From Myxocyprinus asiaticus (Eukaryota; Chordata; Actinopteri; Cypriniformes; Catostomidae), in the NCBI RefSeq assembly GCF_019703515.2, contig NC_059372.1, positions 24,526,931 to 24,590,930 of the forward strand: a stretch of DNA of 64,000 nt, read 5' to 3'. Each line of letters starts with the position of its first letter. Within the stretch, counting starts at the first letter, position 1. Positions 23,391 through 36,962 of this stretch are shown one piece after another. The translations under genes and the position numbers were made by a program. The notes under the pieces were generated by a model. That model searched no databases, was not told the origin of the DNA, and saw only the letters and a list, made by a program, of their open reading frames with translations.

Positions 23391-26300
23391 CAATAATTTT
23401 TTAACTCCATAATCAACACTTTTTGGCCACTTTCAGCTCAATTTGAGCAAAGTGCCCATAGACAGCAGTTGATTTCTTTGCTGCCATAAGAACCTGGAAG
23501 TGCCGGAGCTGAGAGTTTTTTTTGGGAAACTGTAACTTCATCTATTGACCATTTTTTGTTCTGATGTGGTTGGAACTCGAAATTCAATAACAACAACAAC
23601 AAAATCAACAACACCAACAGAGGACGCCGGGATCGGAGTTACACTTTTGTTAGGGCTGTTTTACACGTGCTTTGGCTGCAGACGAAAATGTAGGCAGCTG
23701 CCTAATCATTTAATGGTTTAAATGACAGCATTTTTGGATGAATGGAACTCTAAAGGAAACTGGTCTCTGAACAGTTTAAAAAGCACCATGTTTCATCCTA
23801 CCTCAGCCCCCGAAGGCAGCATTTTCCCGTTTTCGGACGCAGTCTCTGTCTTCAGGTTACAATTTAAACTGGGCACGAGAGCTGTGCATGCTGCAGCCGT
23901 AGTGACAACATGTTGAAAGCAATATAAACCTATTTATCAACACAGTCTTTTACAATAAAGGCTTTTATGACTCAAATTACTGTACTGAAATACTCATTCA
24001 TTGACTTAAAAAATACGTCTTGGTGCAAGTTACCATGCATCAATACTTCCCTCATGTAAACTAGAATTCATGATAGTTTGTATAATAGTGTTCAATTACT
24101 CACTCTCAATAAACATCTGATTATTAATATCTGTCATAAATAATGTAGTGATCCAGAAATCACTTTAAATTTTCTGTATAGTCACACTGTACAAACAGTA
24201 CAGATGTGATAAACTCAAAGCGTGTCTCCCAGTGAAGTTACACACACACACACATGAGAAACGGTGATCATCTTTGGATACTTTGTTGGATACTTTGTTG
24301 GTTTTATGTTAGTTCTGTTAAAGGAACTGTAAAATTAGCGCAAACCTCTGAGAAGCATTCTAGCAGCTAGTTGTTTACAATGGCAGCTGTGGACTCCTCT
24401 CCTTTTTCAATGCTTTGTGTGTCATAGGCTTTTGACCAATCACAGGCTGCAGCACCTGCCACAGTCTCCCAGAGGCCCTATATGCCCCCAAAGTACCTAC
24501 TCCACAGTAGGAGCTTAAAGTCCCCCAAAAATGGCTCAGAGGAACTATAGTTCCTTAGGTGCGAAAGTGGTGAAAAGTACTAGTCCTGGGGGAAATACCT
24601 AAAACGGGCTTTAGTACAGCCAGTGGGAATGGGCCTAATTAAGCGGTGAGATGAATAGGGAAACTCGAGGGCCGGTCGTCCTTTATAACTCTCCTTACAG
24701 CTGGATACAGATTTATTAACCCTTCACATTCACAGCGTGTGTTAGTCTGAACTATTTTCACTGTTTATATAGTACTAATTTATCATCACCAAATCTTGTA
24801 TGCCTAATAATACAAGTATTGTGGAGCAACAGTGTGCCGACACAGTTTCCGATTGTTATTTCAGTCAAACAACTGTTGTAATTTGATGGTGTGGCTCACA
24901 TAAATTGGGACATACTGTATATCAATGATTGCCTAGACTGAGTGCTTTTCGGTGATTTTGTCAGTTGCTTGCATGTTTTCATTCTTACATTCTTGAAAAA
25001 AAAAAAAAACAGTTCCACGTGTGTAATGGTGGGGAGCATTTGCACTGCAAAGATGTTAGCCTATCATAACAGTGGGCATGTCTTAAAGTAGAAGTACGCA
25101 GAAACCGAAGACAGTGTAGAAAAAGGTCATGTAATACTACATTAATACTACATTTGTGCAAAAAACTTTACCAAAATTATAAGTGAACTTCAAGGAAATA
25201 AAATAAATGCATGACATGATCCACTTTTCCTAACAATTCCTTTTTTTATATATAGTGGAAAAGGTGCAAACAGTGCATTGACAACTGATTCTCACCTGTG
25301 TTGTTCAGTAATAACTCATAGGCTGGAATACTTTGAGGTGTTTTGTAAACTGAGTGGTCTCTTGGGCATCTGTGTATCTGATTCCTTCCCTGTGGTAATG
25401 TAGTTTTATGGCTCTGAGAGTTTGCACAGTGAGGGCCACATGTGCTGCTGGCTGCGGTCTTTTTACACAAAGACAAAGGGGTAGAACACAACCTGAAATG
25501 TTAGCACTCTTTTGGCAGGACAACAGTAATTTATAGTCCCAGTGTGAGAATCTTTGAGCTAGACTTGTGACCAGTTATAAGCTAACCATATCCCCATATT
25601 TTATTTCAAGACAAAGACAAGACTTTTGTTTATTTCAGTATCATCAGCATGAATATATTTTCACACTGGAATGTGTGTCACTTTATAATCTCTAAGGAAA
25701 GCAGGAATTCAAAGGGCTACAGTCAGTTATCATAACGAACATCGTGCATTGAGATCCCTTAGGCATGGCGCATGCCTCCCAAGAGTGCTGTTTAAATGTT
25801 TTAAAGCAGTTTTGTACAAATTCTGGCATTATTTTGTAATTGAGACATAATAATGCAGTGGCGCTAATGACTGCCTTGGAGGCTTGTGTTGTAATTGCTA
25901 GAAAATATGTTACTGATGTTTAAATTTAGGTTATTACATGCTTGGACTCCAGATGACAATCCGAAATGATATGCATTCTGTTTGCAAGCATTGGACTGAA
26001 TCAAACAGCAGTAACATGGCCAGAATCATGCTATTTTTCCCTTTTGTCCTTGAAGTCTGCACAATTGATCAGGCTCTGAGCACCTAATTTACTGTATATG
26101 TTAATGTTTCCATCAAAAACAATACTTTGAAGGCACAGTATCCTGAATCAATGTGAAATTACACAACACACAATTTATGCTTCCTGTCGGGCAGCTCAGG
26201 ATAAAGCAGCTCTATATTTAACCTGGATAATTTAAATATGCAAAAACACAGATGTCCATATATTCATTTCACCCTCCATTTACATGAAATGAGGTCACTG

Positions 26301-27108
26301 TGAATATTTTTTTCCACCAACTGGGTATTTGCATGTGCAAAATTCTGTCTGTCTGGAATTCTCAGATCCCCTCTACATGTTTATTACAATGAGTGTGTGA
26401 TTCCAAATCTTGCGTCACTGGCCATACAAACTAGTGTCTATAAAAACACTGGTGATTGTAGTCAGACAGAGAAACCCCCTGCCCCCTTTCAGCCATACAC
26501 TCCCTCCATAGAGCTTTTCACTCTTCAAGTGATACCTTGATAACTGAGGGGCCATATTTCATGTTTTCTTGGCTTAATAATGATGTTCCACCATGCAGAC
26601 AAAGCTGGCAGTTTTATGGTGGATCTTAAGGAAATTAGGGCCACAAATCTCCCTCTGCTTGGTTGCCACATAGAGGTTATGTGCTATCATGGAGAAAAGA
26701 GAGAGAGTTCTGGCAGGACAGAACAATACGTTGTCAAAGACTTTTGCTGAGAACGTCCAAAGAAGGAAAATTTCACCTGAAGTACTGGAGATTTTTTTCT
26801 ATTGACTCATTGCATGTGTTTAAGATAAAAGAAGATACCGTAAGATGAAGAGCTATCAGTCAAACCCATCTAGTTCGGCTTATTGAAGATAGGCTTGTGA
26901 GCAATATGTCTAAACCTGTTATTGATCATTGGCTTCTGCTGACTCAGTGACTTGTTTTCTCAGAGAGGTTTCTCTTTCATAGCTCAGGAGATTTCATTGA
27001 GTGCTCAGTCATGTTTTATGTATGTATCAACTTTGTCTCAGGTGTTTCTTCTAAAATTGCTTAGGAAAAATAAACATACATGAGACAATTGTTGACATAC
27101 ATAAAGCT
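23391..27108. other. Non-coding DNA, diffuse repeats only
   Basis: No exon or transposase is recognisable. 24460-24640 (gtacctactccacagtagg, aactatagttcct, gtgaaaagtactagtcctgg) is palindrome-rich and looks like a decayed fish repeat. 23580-23605 is a short (aac)n tract. Otherwise nothing stands out. Confidence 0.5.
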
Positions 27109-27424
27109 GAAGTATATAATTTCTGCACCACTAGAGGCGCCAAACGGAATTGCAAAAATAAACAATGTTTTCCAAACAGCTTTCTGAATACGCCCCCCCC
27201 TTCGTCCATTGATCGAACAAACAGATAGTCCGCCCCTAACTCAAGCCATTGGTTGAGTCGATGTTATTGTCTCTCTTGAGATGGAATTTTCATAGTGCCA
27301 CAGAGACACAGTGTTTACAGTTTTCTAGAAAACCTATGAATGGCTTACCTATGGCTGTCTCTGCATATTAAGCTGGGATAGGAGAAAGCATTTTACCACA
27401 GGAAAAGTTACATACTTAAGCTTT
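27109..27424. repeat. MITE with short inverted ends
   Basis: The left end 'aaagctgaagtatataattt' is matched by the inverse of the right end (aagttacatacttaagcttt), giving about 25-bp arms. A decayed relative of the left part appears at about 55900-55970 (tagctgtagtgtgtaatttc, then 'ccgccatgttgaattgca'). No coding content. Confidence 0.65.
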
Positions 27425-27583
27425 AATAGTATAGAGCTTTAAGATTAATATGGATACTATTATTTATTTTTCTAAACTAACAATTTTAAAACAACGCCGC
27501 ACATAGTATAAACACAAACTTCATGCGCCTAGGGTGCTTAAGATTGTTTAGGGGAAAATAGTTCTTCTTCTTCCATTCTTTAA

Positions 27584-28729
27584 CCCTCCTATTGCATTCA
27601 GAATCTGCATAAACTTTTGCATTTGCGGGTCAATTTTGACCCGGTGGAATTCAAGCTTATAAATCATTCATAACCCAATGGTTATTTATGGTTATAAGTC
27701 ATTAATAAGTTCTTAACTGTTCATACTGTTCATGTAAAAAGATTGATATTTTTGGCATGTTACTGACAAATCTAGAAGTTATTAATTAATATGCCATTTT
27801 TTTTTTTCTTTTTTAGAAATAATCAAATGTAGAAATTCTTTGTCATTTCAAAATATAAATCAACTACAGCAAAACCAGTGTGATATATGTGAAGACATCT
27901 TTTTTTATGTTCAACATTTCTGGGAAATTTGATCTAAATATAACATAATATACAATTTATATGAACACCTAATATGAGAATTACTAGTAATTTGAATAAA
28001 AATCTTCTCAAAGCAACTTGGTGGTCAAAAATTATGAAACCAACATATTATTTTTCAACTAAACATCATCAAAACAACTGTACAACTCAAGTATACAACA
28101 TTAATACTTCTTTACTATGTGTTTAAGCAAAATCTATTCTATTTACTTGTATGAACTGCCTAATGTTGATGCACGAGTATGCTGTTAGCTGGCTCGTTGT
28201 CAGATGGCTGCAGAGTAAAATGTGAACAATTTCCTCTTTCAGCCCTATTTAAACTAATGTGTGCATGAACTTTTACTCTCGCCACACCCCCTTTAGGCCG
28301 TAGTAACTTTGATTTAGTTTATTTGTTATGTTTGCTACATCTGTCATGTCTGTTTTGTACAGGAATGTGTGTGTCTATGTGTGACTGTATGAGTATGTGT
28401 GTGTACATGTTTGTAAACAAGATTCAGTCTCAGTGGAGACAAAAAAGTGTGTGACAGAGTATGGGAAAGAGGCTTTAAATGTAAGTGAAGTGTTTATAAG
28501 AAAAAATCTAATTCATAGATGTGCAAAAAAATCTACATAATATCATGTGTAAAACTGCCCCATGAGCACAAATGATATATATCTCTTAAACAATTTTATT
28601 AAAAAGCATTTTGATACTCTTGACAAAGTCACAAAGTTTTAATTCCTGTACTAAAAACTATGTTGTATTTAAAAATGATAATCTACCTCTCCCGGGTCAA
28701 AAATGACCCGAAAGTAATAGGAGCTAGGG
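27584..28729. mobile_element. piggyBac-type non-autonomous element flanked by TTAA
   Basis: The element starts CCCTCCTATTGC and ends with the inverse pattern (aataggagctaggg). Exactly TTAA lies on both sides (27580-27583 and 28730-28733), the invariant target duplication of piggyBac transposons. A subterminal palindrome of the GGGTCA...TGACCC type occurs near each end (27627-27642 gggtcaattttgaccc and 28694-28709 gggtcaaaaatgaccc). The 1,146-bp interior has no long frame, so it is a MITE-like derivative that needs a transposase in trans. Confidence 0.88.
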
Positions 28730-28733
28730 TTAA

Positions 28734-30762
28734 ATTAGTCTTTAAGCAGAGGTCTCCATATGCGCTCCATTTAATGTAATTGCTGTCTAGTAGAAACAAC
28801 TGAGATATTAAAGGGATCTAATTTGTGATTTGTCTTTCCTAAGGGCAGATATGACTGGTGGCTCCATCCTTCCATGATTCATGTCTCTTTTCCAGTTCTC
28901 TTCACCTCTGATTTACGACAAGCTCTGATGTACGCTCAGAAGGCATGTTGTAAAATGAACAAGTTGTGTCAAGATCTTTGACTGCAGTGAAATCTTTTTG
29001 AATGATATCCACTGTTGTGTTACAGTGAAAGTTTTTATGATCAAATCTGACAGAATGATAGCACAGTTGATCTTGGGACTGTCAGATCTGTTAAGTGACA
29101 CCACATCTGATGGATCCTTTAAGGGCAGGAGCTCCTTATTGCTTTACTATTTATTCACACTCGGCCAAGAAAGTGTCAAAACTAACAGCAAGCATCCTGT
29201 GATGAAGCTAATGTCCTGAAAGAGTGTTAGTTTAACTGGCAGTGTGGTCAGGATGACACGCTAATTTCAGGTCTAATTTAATGTAATTTTGAGAATACAA
29301 CAGTGAGTTAGTTTTGTAATCTTAAAAAGAATAAAATACTACACATTATATAGTAATAAATAAATTTAAATAAACATCATGTCCATACATTTTTTATTAA
29401 ACATTTTAGGTTACAATTTATGTGAATATGCAAGGAAAAGTGTACATTTTATGGACATTTACCATTTGAATCACCTTTAAGTCTTTACTATAGTCCATTT
29501 TTAATGGTGCTATGGTGTGGCAAATTAATTTTTAAAAGTACAGATCCATTTAGTCTCAAAAATGGCCATAAAAACGACATGAATAGTAATTATAAAATAA
29601 TTAATAAATAGTTTAAGATGAAGTATAGCATGTCACACTGCAGGTCAACTACCCAAATACATATATGTGCAGTATTCAGAACAAAATAAAAGAAACAGTG
29701 ATTGACCAATAGTTCTGCTTCAGTCAAGGTTATGACATGACAAAGGAATGACAAGGCACCCTACTGTTTTAGCTGTTACTCAACATCTTATGATGACCAT
29801 GTTGTTGTGATCCTAGCAAACTGGTTTAACCTGGCTCTGGCCTGCCCAGACAGGCTCAGATTGAGTGTCTCTTCCATCTGGTATCAGGTCGGCCTGAGGG
29901 TGAGCCCTGGTTGTTTGATGTGGCCTGTTCATTGTCCTGATAACCCATCTGTACCTTAACACCTTGGCTTCTTGCTGATTCAACTCTTTTCAATCTACTA
30001 AGTACTATCCAGTATCACTTATATCGATACTTAATATTACTCAGTTTTCAATGATGCTTCTTCAATCAAATGCTAAATGCAAATATTTTCATGCTAAATA
30101 AAGAATAAAAATATTAGTATAAAAAAACAACAACACTTTTTATATGAGGATTGATCCTCACAAAACAACATCAGTAACTGAAGTATCAGTATTTCAAGAT
30201 TAAAGATCCAGTTCTCTCATACTAATCCAATTTGTATTGCTTTACTCAGTGCATACTCCTCGCTCTTGTTGCTACACTGAAATTAACTTTTGTCTTAATT
30301 GAACGTAACACAATTTGGTGTGTAGATAGCCATGAGAGGGCTTTGTGGGCAGGACACCCAGGACTGATGATGACACCAGGCATTTTCTAATGCATGGTTG
30401 AGGGCCAATTGAGTGGAATAATGTGTAGTGTGCTGTGCTAGGCGGAGAGAAGAGCAAACCAAGAGGGGGAGTGCGACAAAAAGTAGGAGAGGACTCGACT
30501 CTCCCTTTCAAGGTAATGGAGAGAGGAGTATATTAAGCTTTTATATGTCCTTGAAAGAATCCACATCTAATGTAAGGTTAAATGGGTTCAAACAAATTCC
30601 TTACATGTATTTTGATGACTTCAATCTCTCTGAGCATAATAAAGCTCGCTGTAGGAATAGATGGGATGTGGTATGTCTTTCTATCTTGTACATTTTACAT
30701 CCAAATGAACTCATGTAAACTCAGAAAGCGAGTGTGTCTGCACAATAGATTTTAGGGCCTTC
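28734..30762. other. Non-coding DNA, nothing recognised
   Basis: No coding exon or full repeat could be supported. Small frames at 28913-29219 and 30272-30718 overlap on opposite strands and match nothing familiar. Confidence 0.5.
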
Positions 30763-32354
30763 TTAAAGGAATAGTTTACCAAAAAATGAAAGTGTTGTCA
30801 TCATTTACTAAGCACTAATGCTGTTCTAAACCAGTTTGAGTTTCTTCCTACATGAAGAATGTTCTAGTTACTCTTTTCCATGTAATTACAATGAATGGGG
30901 ACTGGAGCTTTCAGGCTTCAAAAAGGATGCAAAAGTACCATGAAAGTGTCATAATTGTGGTCCATATGACTTGTTGCTATATATCAAGTCTTCTGAAGTC
31001 ATATGAGAGATTTGTGTTAGGAACGGGTAAACATTTGTTAATTCAAAATTTGCTATTCACTGATAATCTTCTCCTCCAGTGAGCTGTTAATTCAAGGACA
31101 ACTGAGACTTGACCTCTGAGTAAAGCCATCCCCAACTACATGATTTTTGGTCGAAGTTTGCTGTTGCAGATAGATTTCCGAGGTCTGAGACAAAACACTC
31201 GGATAGCAGTCAAATCGGTGCTCGCTATGGTCATCGATGCTTGTTAAGTATGTGCAGTTCAGCAACGTGATCTGAGCCAGTCTCGAGCTGTCACAGACGC
31301 TATGATATTATCGTCGCCACATAATCTGGTGGTGTAAGAGATGCATCGATAATGGGGAACCGCTCCAGCCAATCACATCTTATCATGCATTGTGATTGAT
31401 TGTAATAAACTTACAAAAAATAATTTTTAACAAATAAATATGTGGTCTGAGGTAGGCATGTGACTGTATTCAGTAATACATTATATCATAATAATTAACA
31501 TGCACTATATTATTATTGTGGGCATTTTAATATACCATAAATCATTCTAGATAACCTTTTAGCCAAATTGTCTAGATTTGTCTGATCGCACAGTAGTTTT
31601 TTCCATCAACGAATCAAGATTCACAACATTGCGTGTATACTGCACAAATGACACATGCACACTCTGATGTAAACAAAACCAACATGGACAAGAAGCATGG
31701 GTGAATGAGGAATGCAGCCGACCCGTTAAGTAGACAGACAACTTTTAGACAGCGAACAGCATGATTTTTCTGAGAAAACGTTTTTTTTTTTTTTCTGCTG
31801 TTTTTTCAGTAAGATTTTGGCATTTGTGCACCTCGTCCACGTTCTGCTGTGTAGTATGTGCGCTGCTATGACAAGAAGACAACAGATGACAAGAAACCTT
31901 GTTGTGTAATTTGAGCGGGTACAGTGATTGAGGTAGTCTGACAGTCGTGTAGTGATAGCGTGGCTTAAGTGAGACAATCAAGAATTGGATCATTCTGATT
32001 CGCGAATGAATCATTTGGACCAGTTTTGTGAACTCGATCAACTGATTCATTAAAAAGATCTGACTCTAAAGATTGATCCATTAATTAATTAGACATCGAC
32101 TTGTATGACTTCAGAAGACTTGGAATATAGTTCACAAGTAGTTTGGACCGCTTTTATGATATTTTTATGCTGCTTATGTATCCTTTTTGAAGCTTGAAAG
32201 CTCCAGTCCCCATTAATTGTAATTGCATGTAAAAGAACGACCAGTACATATTTCAAAATTTCCTTTTGTGTTCCATGGTGGAAACAAAGTCATACAGGTT
32301 CGGGACTCCTATGAGGGTGAGTGAATAATAATTTTTGGTGAACTATTCCCTTAA
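30763..32354. repeat. Long foldback element, about 1.6 kb
   Basis: The ends are inverted copies (ttaaaggaatagtttacc at 30763 and ggtgaactattcccttaa at 32337-32354). The arms extend inward about 250 bp: 'gaatggggactggagctttc' at 30893 is mirrored by 'gaaagctccagtccccatta' at about 32197. 'cttctgaagtcatatgag' is likewise mirrored by 'tgacttcagaagactt'. The roughly 1-kb centre shows no gene. Remnants of the same family are at 57880-58345. Confidence 0.85.
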
Positions 32355-35190
32355 CGCATAAGATCTCTCACGCATGGTATGGAAATGTTATCGCAGTTGT
32401 TTTGCACTATAGAAAAGGATCTGCAGTACTCTCCCATTTGGCTTGGTGTGTATTCAGGTTTTGCTGTTGGTCTAGTTGTTCATCTACTGTGTTTAGGAAG
32501 CGGGGCTGAGTCTATCATGTCCACCAAAGTGTCCTCCCACCCCCCAAAAAAGAAACTCCACCCCATTTTGCCTGCAGCAGTCTTTGATGCCTTTGATGTC
32601 TGTTTGTTTAATGACATTATTGGGTCCCAGCCATTTGTAATGGGAGGAGTCCTGTCCAGAGAAGAGTGGGAGATTGGATTTTCCTTTGTGGTAGTTTTAT
32701 CCTGTGACAAGTAGTGGCGGAAGCTGTCAGACTGTCTGAGTGAGTACAGTGCATGGCTATGATTTAATTTTGGCTTGTCAACTCTTTTTGCAGCATGGGA
32801 ATTCTTGTTGTATGGTTTGATTTTAGAGTGCTACAATCTACATTTTGATTAGAACAGTTCACATTTGGATACTTATGCTGTTCTACAGTCCACACTGCAA
32901 ATAATCATGTTCTTAATCAGTATATTTATATTTATCTATTGATAATATTGAAATATCCCTAAAACAAAAGAAAATTGCATAAGATATTAGGACGTGTTCA
33001 GAGAACGTATATCAAATATGTATATTATGTTGATATAATAATTTATTAGACATGAATAAATTGGTCTTGTTCCTTTGGCAAATTTTTTTCACTTGCTTTG
33101 CCTAAATTTAGTTAGGTTTTTGCTTGAAACAATTGACACATCTGTAAATGGAACAAGAGAAAATATAAAATGCATTCAATGCATTCAACACATTCTCTGA
33201 ATGTTTTTTTTTTTTTTTTTTTTTTAAGGGATACTTCACCCAGAAATAAAAATTCTGTCATTATTTACTCATGTTGTTCCAAATCTGTACGACTTTCTTC
33301 CATGGAACACAAAGGCAGTGTTAGGCAGTATATTAGTTCTAGTCATCATGCATTTTCATAACATCTTTTTTTCAGTACAATGAAAGTGGATGGTGACTGA
33401 GACAGTCTTTAAGTTGAAAGTCTTTTGGGTTGGAACAACAGGAGGGTGAGTAAATTATGACAAAATTTCATTTTTCAGTATCTTTTGCTTCAATTTTGCT
33501 TCTCAGGCAAAAATATCTTAAGAATGTTTAGATGTTTTTACTGGAAAACAAGGCAAAAATATGAATATACATTTTTTTTCTTTAACATTTTTTCAACAAA
33601 AAGATTATCTTTCTGTCATTCATATTGAACGTATCTGGCTTACTAACTGGCTTGTTACATGTTTGACTCCATCTCAAGTGTGGTGCTGTCAAATGCATTC
33701 CACGCACACAAAAGCAGTTCACCTGAGTGGAAATGTAAGCATTAATCTTACATTTTAGCATTTGCTGTTGGGCTATAGAGCCTGTTGATATGTCTGCTAT
33801 GGTCTCAGAGATCCCCAAACAGATCAAAGCGCAGGACTGCCTCTGGTACTGATGTCAGGTCTGTGTTATGTTGTTTCAATCCCTCTACACATTTGCTCAG
33901 AGCTACTGGAGCTGGTGTGGCATGTGGACCATAAATTAACCAAGGCCTGCAATTCTGTAAGGTGTCGCAGTTTAGCAAGAACCACAAAACCTCCAGCAAA
34001 CTAACAATGTAGCTGCCACATATAATGAGAATTTAAAAGAAAAGAGTATATTTATGAGTATAAAAGGCCTGTCTGCTAAGATTAAAACCTGATCATGCCA
34101 GTTGGGACTGAATGAGAATAGATTGACATGTACTGTATGTCTAATGCATTATGTTTAACACAGCAATCCACCAAATTACATTGGAAACAGGTGATAGGCT
34201 GTGATTAAGACTACTCGGGTTTCTCTTCAGGATAGTGGAGAGCTGGATATCTGCAGGTAATCTGTGTGGATCTGTTCGTATCGTTTGGAATAGTTTGAGA
34301 TTGGGGTTATGGAGGAAACACAGAAGGAAATTAACACCCTCTCAGAGGTTTATGGTACACTTTCTCAGGACATGATCCAAAAGTTTGTGACCACATTGAA
34401 AACCTAGAAATAAATGAAAGTTTTAGGATTTTGACAAATTGTAAACAGAAAAGTCATGGCATGAAATGAAATGAAATGAAGAAGAAATATTTAAGATTCT
34501 GCACTATTTCTACACTATAAATATGTTTTGTAAGGGGCCCTAAAATTGTGCTTCATCCCAAATTATAAAGATGATTTTAAGTAAATAAAATGTTATATCT
34601 CATTAAATCAACCTTACAAACAAAAGTCATTCTTATTGGTTAGATTATGTGGAAATAGATCTTTGATATAACAATGGCAGGCTACCTCTTTTTCAGGGTT
34701 GGTTGCTATTCAAATGTTAGCAAATTTGTAACACTGATCATACTCTGATCAGACACTGATAAATGAAAACTCCTTTGTACTAAAAGTCAGATTTCCTTGC
34801 TTCCACTGAAATACACAAGGAAAATTCTCAAATCATGCTGGGATAACATGGATTATCAGGTTTTGCACAAACTTGGGGAGTCCATGCCAGCTCGAGTGCA
34901 TGCAACAATAAAGTTGTTATTCTGATAATATAATTTGCAATGACAATGCTGTATTAAATGGGAAAACAATGCAAACTGGAAGCATTTTCACTAGTTGTTT
35001 CAGACATTTGGACTCCATTGTATGCACAAATACACATACATGAGCATACATACACATACACCCAACACGAGATGTATTTATGTGCGTGTATTACTACCCT
35101 AAAACATAATAGAGAACCTCTTCACAATGACACACATCTTAAAGACAAACTCTTTCAACTATACTTATGTTTCTGTTCTCTCTGTTTCAG
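32355..35190. other. Upstream flank of phc2 exon 1, no exon recognised
   Basis: A MITE fragment lies at 33226-33470. Frames on both strands at 32379-32714 are unremarkable. The region directly before 35191 is presumably intron or the proximal 5' region of phc2, because a clear splice acceptor ends at 35190, but no upstream exon could be identified. Confidence 0.5.
33226..33470. repeat. Short foldback MITE
   Basis: Preceded by a poly-T run. 'ttactcatgttgttccaaat' near the left is mirrored by 'ttggaacaacaggagggtgag' at 33430-33450. 'aagggatacttcacccag' opens the element. About 245 bp, no coding content. Confidence 0.7.
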
Positions 35191-35255
35191 CTGGATGGGA
35201 GTGTGAAGGATCAACGTTAGCCTTGGATCAGGCACAGGCAGTTGGAGGCCCTCCC

Positions 35256-35426
35256 ATGGAGAAGGAGAAGGAGCAGGACAGTGTGGCCTTCAGTGCCAGT
35301 GTCACCATCCCCAGCACCACCTCAGCCTCCACTGGCAGCAACACCATATCAAGTTCCTCCAACAGACAGCAGGCTGTACCTCAGATATCAGTTTACGGTG
35401 GAATCACAGACAGACAGACCGTTCAG
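35256..35426 (+). CDS. phc2: phc2 coding exon 1 (residues 1-57)
   Basis: The exon starts at 35191 after the acceptor 'tctgtttcag'. The chosen start is ATG at 35256 (MEKEKEQDSVAFSAS), since the human protein likewise opens with Met-Glu and a Ser/Thr-rich stretch. The exon ends at 35426 after ...ISVYGGITDRQTVQ, before the donor gtagag, in phase 0. The low-complexity Ser/Thr part (residues about 10-40) is probably disordered. A tiny upstream frame (ATG at 35195, three codons, then TGA) lies in the 5' UTR part of the exon. The next exon is 4.5 kb away. Confidence 0.92.
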
Positions 35427-36793
35427 GTAGAGTCCTATTTATGCAGTTTATTAAAGACATTCATCTCTTATACATTGCCAGTTTACTGTTTTAATTATCA
35501 CAATAGCAAAAGGGACAGGTTCATCCTTAAAATGGCAGGGTTATTACCAGAGCATCACTATGCCCTATCAAATTGCATGATCCTGTAGTGCCATCTACAG
35601 GCCATTTTCTATAATCAATCAACAGGAAGATCATCATTATGTGGTGTTGTTTCTTTAGTCACATGTGTATTTAGAGTTCTTTATTATGTAATACAGCATT
35701 TATTAACAAACAAAAGGGTTCATATGGTCATGAAAACACTGATATATTACGGAATATTGATTTCTAGACCTGGAAAAGTCATGTAAAATAATACAAATCT
35801 TTTTTAAGAAGTCATGGAAAGTTCTGTATACATTTTTGTAGTAATGATCAGGTCTAAAATATTTCATTACATCAGTGATTTTTAAAAGTCATTGAAAAAA
35901 TGACTAGTAAGATTTAGTTAAGATTTCATGTTTTTTGCACACAGTTTTCCTTGGTAAATTACTTAATGACATAATATTGAATAAAGTAAGAGTAGAATAA
36001 ATCTAATGTAAACATTTCAGTTATACAGTAACTTTTACTTACAAATCTGATGTGATGGTATTTAAAATAACTAACATTTAAATGCACATTATACAAATGT
36101 TTCACATTTTGGACTTTCCTTTAAAACAAATGCATGCTGCGTAGTTTGTGAGACAAAATCATTTTGCATTATTAGTTTAAGAAGCAAGAAACAGAGCCGC
36201 TCACTCAAATTTTAACACTTGGTGCACAAGACATGATAACGGGTTAATTATAACAAATAATTTTTGGACCATGAACAGGTACTGAGTAGAAAATGAACTT
36301 CAGACTTCGCAAAACAACAAGTTACCAAATGTGACATCAAAATCAACAATTAAAACAGTTTAAATATAACTGGCAAACGGTGTAACAAAGCAAGCTTATT
36401 AATTATTCAAGACCAGTACCTACTAGGCACACCAGCTTAAAGTCCAATTTATATATTTTATTTACCAATTACATGAAAAGGTTATTTAAAGATATAAAAC
36501 AATTATAAATAACACTTATAAGCAAGAGCGTTAATTTCTACATGTTTGAATTGAGTACAAATGTAGAATTTACTTTATATTTTCAAGTTCACGCTTGAAC
36601 TAACTTATTCATTGTAGAAAGTACTTAATCTTTTCTGCTATATTTACTTGACCACAAAATCTCTTTTCTTTTTTTTTTTTTTTTTTTTTTTTTTGCAGTG
36701 AGTAATAACAAACACATGGTAATGTAATGACAGTTTGTTTATCAAAAGGTGTGGAAACCCTGTAATAGTTTTAGTGCAATATAGTCTCATATA
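35427..36793. other. phc2 intron 1, first part, nothing recognised
   Basis: AT-rich intronic DNA with a poly-T tract at about 36668-36694. No coding or structured element seen. Confidence 0.6.
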
Positions 36794-36962
36794 CACTGGC
36801 AGCCAAAAGTTTGGAATAATGTACAGATTTTGTTCTTATGGAAAGAAATTGGTACTTTTATTCACCAAAGTGGCATTCAGCTGATCACAATGTATAGTCA
36901 GGACATTAATAATGTGAAAAATTACTATTATAATTTGAAAAAAATGTTCAGAACTTCTTAAA

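Noticed and set aside
32379..32714. Open frames on both strands (111 and 76 codons)
   Set aside because: No recognisable domain, signal peptide or splice context; both strands open suggests low stop density rather than a gene.
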